Shown one piece after another: positions 62,361 through 64,000 of a stretch of 64,000 nucleotides of DNA (the stretch's first letter is position 1; each line of letters starts with the position of its first letter). The DNA comes from Thermoanaerobaculales bacterium (GTDB taxonomy: Bacteria; Acidobacteriota; Thermoanaerobaculia; Thermoanaerobaculales; Sulfomarinibacteraceae), in NCBI GenBank assembly GCA_035358815.1, contig DAOPQC010000014.1, positions 17,265-81,264 on the forward strand. The letters are read 5' to 3'. Below the pieces are notes generated by a model. It made no database searches and was not told the DNA's origin. It saw only the letters and a program-made list of their open reading frames with translations. The position numbers and the translations under genes were made by a program.

Positions 62361-64000
62361 ATGAAAGCCTTCGCCAGGAAGAGTTCTGCCATCGTTGTGA
62401 CGCTTGCCGCCGTCGCCCTGATCTCGGCAGCGGCCTTCGCGCTGACCCCCAAGGAGGCGCGTGACCAGCTGGACCTGCTGGCCTACATCGACCCCAGCCT
62501 GCGGGTTGTGGAGTCCAACGTCGACGCGACCGGCTACAGCGGCCCGCTGCCCGCCGTCCAGGCGATGGAGGCCTTCCGGGCCGGACACGGCGCTGCCTGG
62601 CGCTTCACCGTCGACCTGCGGCGCGGGGTGACCAGCCTGCTGGACGGGGGCGCGATCCCGTTCATTCCCGGCCCCGCCAACGATCTGTCGTGGGAGGACT
62701 TCGCGCCCGGCTGCACGAGCTACGAGTGCCTGCCGGTGGCGACAGTGGAGGCGCTGGCGCGGAGCTTCATCGACGCGAACTCCGCGGCGCTGGGCTTCCA
62801 GTCGAGCGAGCTCGAGCTCGATCCTGAAGGGTCGGGCCCGTTCGGTGGCCACCTCTACTTCCTGCGCTTCGGCTACACGGCCGGCGGGCTGCCGGTGGAG
62901 CACGCCTCGGTCTACGTCCGGATCAACAGCGGCAACCTGATCCAGGTGGCGAGCGAGCGGGTCGCGCCGGTGGCGCTGGACGTCGAGCCGAGCCTGACGG
63001 CCGCCGACGCCCGCGCGATGCTCGAGGGCTACCTGGGTCCGTTCGGCGGGGCCGGCGACGAGGTGGTCGACGAGGGCTCGCTGGCGGTGGTGCCGGTGAC
63101 CCCGGCCGGCCAGGACCCCAACCTGTTCGATGGACCGGTCGGCAGCGGCATCGGCTACCGGCTGGCGTGGCGCTTCGCGTTCGTGCGCAAGGACGTGATC
63201 GGGACCTGGGAAGGGGTGGTGGACGCCCACACCGGCGAGCTGCTCCGCTTCGTCGACACCAACCGCTACGGCCGCATCCACGGCGGCGCGTACCCCGGAG
63301 ACGGAGGGGTCGGCGAGGCCGACCGGCCGTTCCCGTTCGCGGACACCGGGCTCGCCGCGCCCAACCAGTACGCCGACGCCGGCGGCCTGTTCCCGGGCGA
63401 CAGCGCGACCACCCACCTGCAGGGCAAGTACGCCCGGCTGTACGACTCCTGCGGCACGATCAGCAACACGACGACCACCGGCGACGTCGACTTCAGCCTC
63501 GGCAGCGGGACCGACTGCGCGGTGCCGCCCGGCAACACCGGCGGCGCCGGCAACACCCACGCGGCCCGCACCCAGTACTACCACCTGACCTCGGCCAACC
63601 TGCGGGCGCAGGCCTGGCTGCCCAATAACACGTGGCTCAAGAACAGCTCCATCACCGTCTACACCAACCAGTCGCCGTGGTGCAACGCAACCGGCGGCGG
63701 CGACCTCAACTTCTACAGACCGGAGTCCTACTGCTGGAACCTCGGCGAGCTCCCCGGCGTGTCGATCCACGAGTGGGGACACACCCTCGACAACAATGAC
63801 GGCTCCGGCAACCAGTCCACGCCGGTCGAGACCTACGCCGACTGGATGGCGACGCTGCACCTGCACGACTCCTGCGTCGGCCGGGGCTCCTGGCTGTCCG
63901 TCAACTGCGACGGCTACGGCGATCCCTGCACCGCCTGTACCGGCATCCGCGAGATCGACTACACCCGGCACCAGGCCAACACGCCGTGGACCGCGGCCAA
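62361..64000 (+). CDS. Secreted gluzincin-type zinc metalloprotease (cut by window end)
   Basis: The first 546 residues are present and the frame stays open to the window edge. Signal peptide (SSAIVVTLAAVALISAAAFA), an FTP/PepSY-type propeptide (residues ~25-285: LTAADARAMLEGYLGPFGG, EGVVDAHTGELLRFVDTNR), then a catalytic domain with HEWGHTLDN (about 470-474) and ETYADWMATL 20 residues on, matching HExxH with an ExxxD third ligand as in M4/M36-like enzymes. Several Cys suggest disulfides. AAGGAG lies 7 nt before the ATG at 62361. The exact family cannot be fixed without the rest. Confidence 0.9.
   Translation, partial: MKAFARKSSAIVVTLAAVALISAAAFALTPKEARDQLDLLAYIDPSLRVVESNVDATGYSGPLPAVQAMEAFRAGHGAAWRFTVDLRRGVTSLLDGGAIPFIPGPANDLSWEDFAPGCTSYECLPVATVEALARSFIDANSAALGFQSSELELDPEGSGPFGGHLYFLRFGYTAGGLPVEHASVYVRINSGNLIQVASERVAPVALDVEPSLTAADARAMLEGYLGPFGGAGDEVVDEGSLAVVPVTPAGQDPNLFDGPVGSGIGYRLAWRFAFVRKDVIGTWEGVVDAHTGELLRFVDTNRYGRIHGGAYPGDGGVGEADRPFPFADTGLAAPNQYADAGGLFPGDSATTHLQGKYARLYDSCGTISNTTTTGDVDFSLGSGTDCAVPPGNTGGAGNTHAARTQYYHLTSANLRAQAWLPNNTWLKNSSITVYTNQSPWCNATGGGDLNFYRPESYCWNLGELPGVSIHEWGHTLDNNDGSGNQSTPVETYADWMATLHLHDSCVGRGSWLSVNCDGYGDPCTACTGIREIDYTRHQANTPWTAA

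Overview
The window is 64 kb of very GC-rich bacterial chromosome with tightly packed genes on both strands, long antisense open frames caused by high GC, mostly SD-led or leaderless starts, and no rRNA, tRNA, CRISPR array, insertion sequence or prophage that I can see. The gene set suggests a Gram-negative member of the Acidobacteriota or a near relative, probably uncultured. Pointers are the 'VWFA-related Acidobacterial domain' protein at 36481, the Ser/Thr kinase carrying a PD40/TolB-type propeller at 46981, many secreted PKD, Kelch, VCBS and metalloprotease proteins, and a mevalonate-pathway operon. The taxonomic call is inference from gene content only.

Layout. 0.3-11.5 kb: diguanylate cyclase, glycine-zipper lipoprotein, M6 protease with a Kelch propeller, leucine-rich-repeat protein, lipoprotein phosphodiesterase with TPRs, then three tandem small secreted proteins sharing the C-terminal motif PVELQSFDVE. 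11.7-16.1 kb: NmrA-type NAD(P) protein and a TldD/TldE pair whose TldD has a Tat-like signal. 16.3-23.6 kb: FecR-domain protein, Gly/Asn-rich repeat protein, a CHASE2 histidine kinase with an NtrC-type regulator, and a VCBS protein. 23.9-29.1 kb: lower mevalonate pathway: mvaD, phosphomevalonate kinase, one ORF joining class II HMG-CoA reductase to mevalonate kinase, and idi. 29.2-46.9 kb: FHA-GAF-SpoIIE phosphatase, Gfo/Idh/MocA oxidoreductase, M29-like aminopeptidase, QueD/PTPS, nitrilase, rhomboid, VWFA protein, membrane diguanylate cyclase, NRDE pseudogene, UbiA prenyltransferase, M50 site-2 protease, MOSC protein, DUF2007 and a DNRLRE/PKD secreted protein. 47-64 kb: Ser/Thr kinase, M28 peptidase, RNB ribonuclease, DUF937, LEA-like protein, malic enzyme, an M16 protease pair, a SUMF1-domain protein and a truncated gluzincin.

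How genes work together. The mevalonate cluster covers the steps from HMG-CoA to IPP/DMAPP, leaving only thiolase and HMG-CoA synthase to be found elsewhere; the UbiA protein could consume the prenyl products. Signalling is rich (two GGDEF proteins, CHASE2 kinase/NtrC regulator, FHA phosphatase, Ser/Thr kinase), and a large share of the genes encode exported peptidases or repeat proteins.

Between genes lies a dispersed composite repeat: a G-rich 'aggggatagg' part, a 'cacggcgaag...gaagccgg' core and a run of TTCCCG-type hexamers, at about ten sites in both orientations. It is accompanied by one 83-bp REP-like hairpin and three GATGCGC-N3-GCGCATC hairpins. At least nine genes have a TAnnnT -10-like hexamer only 6-9 nt before the start codon, which points to common leaderless transcription.
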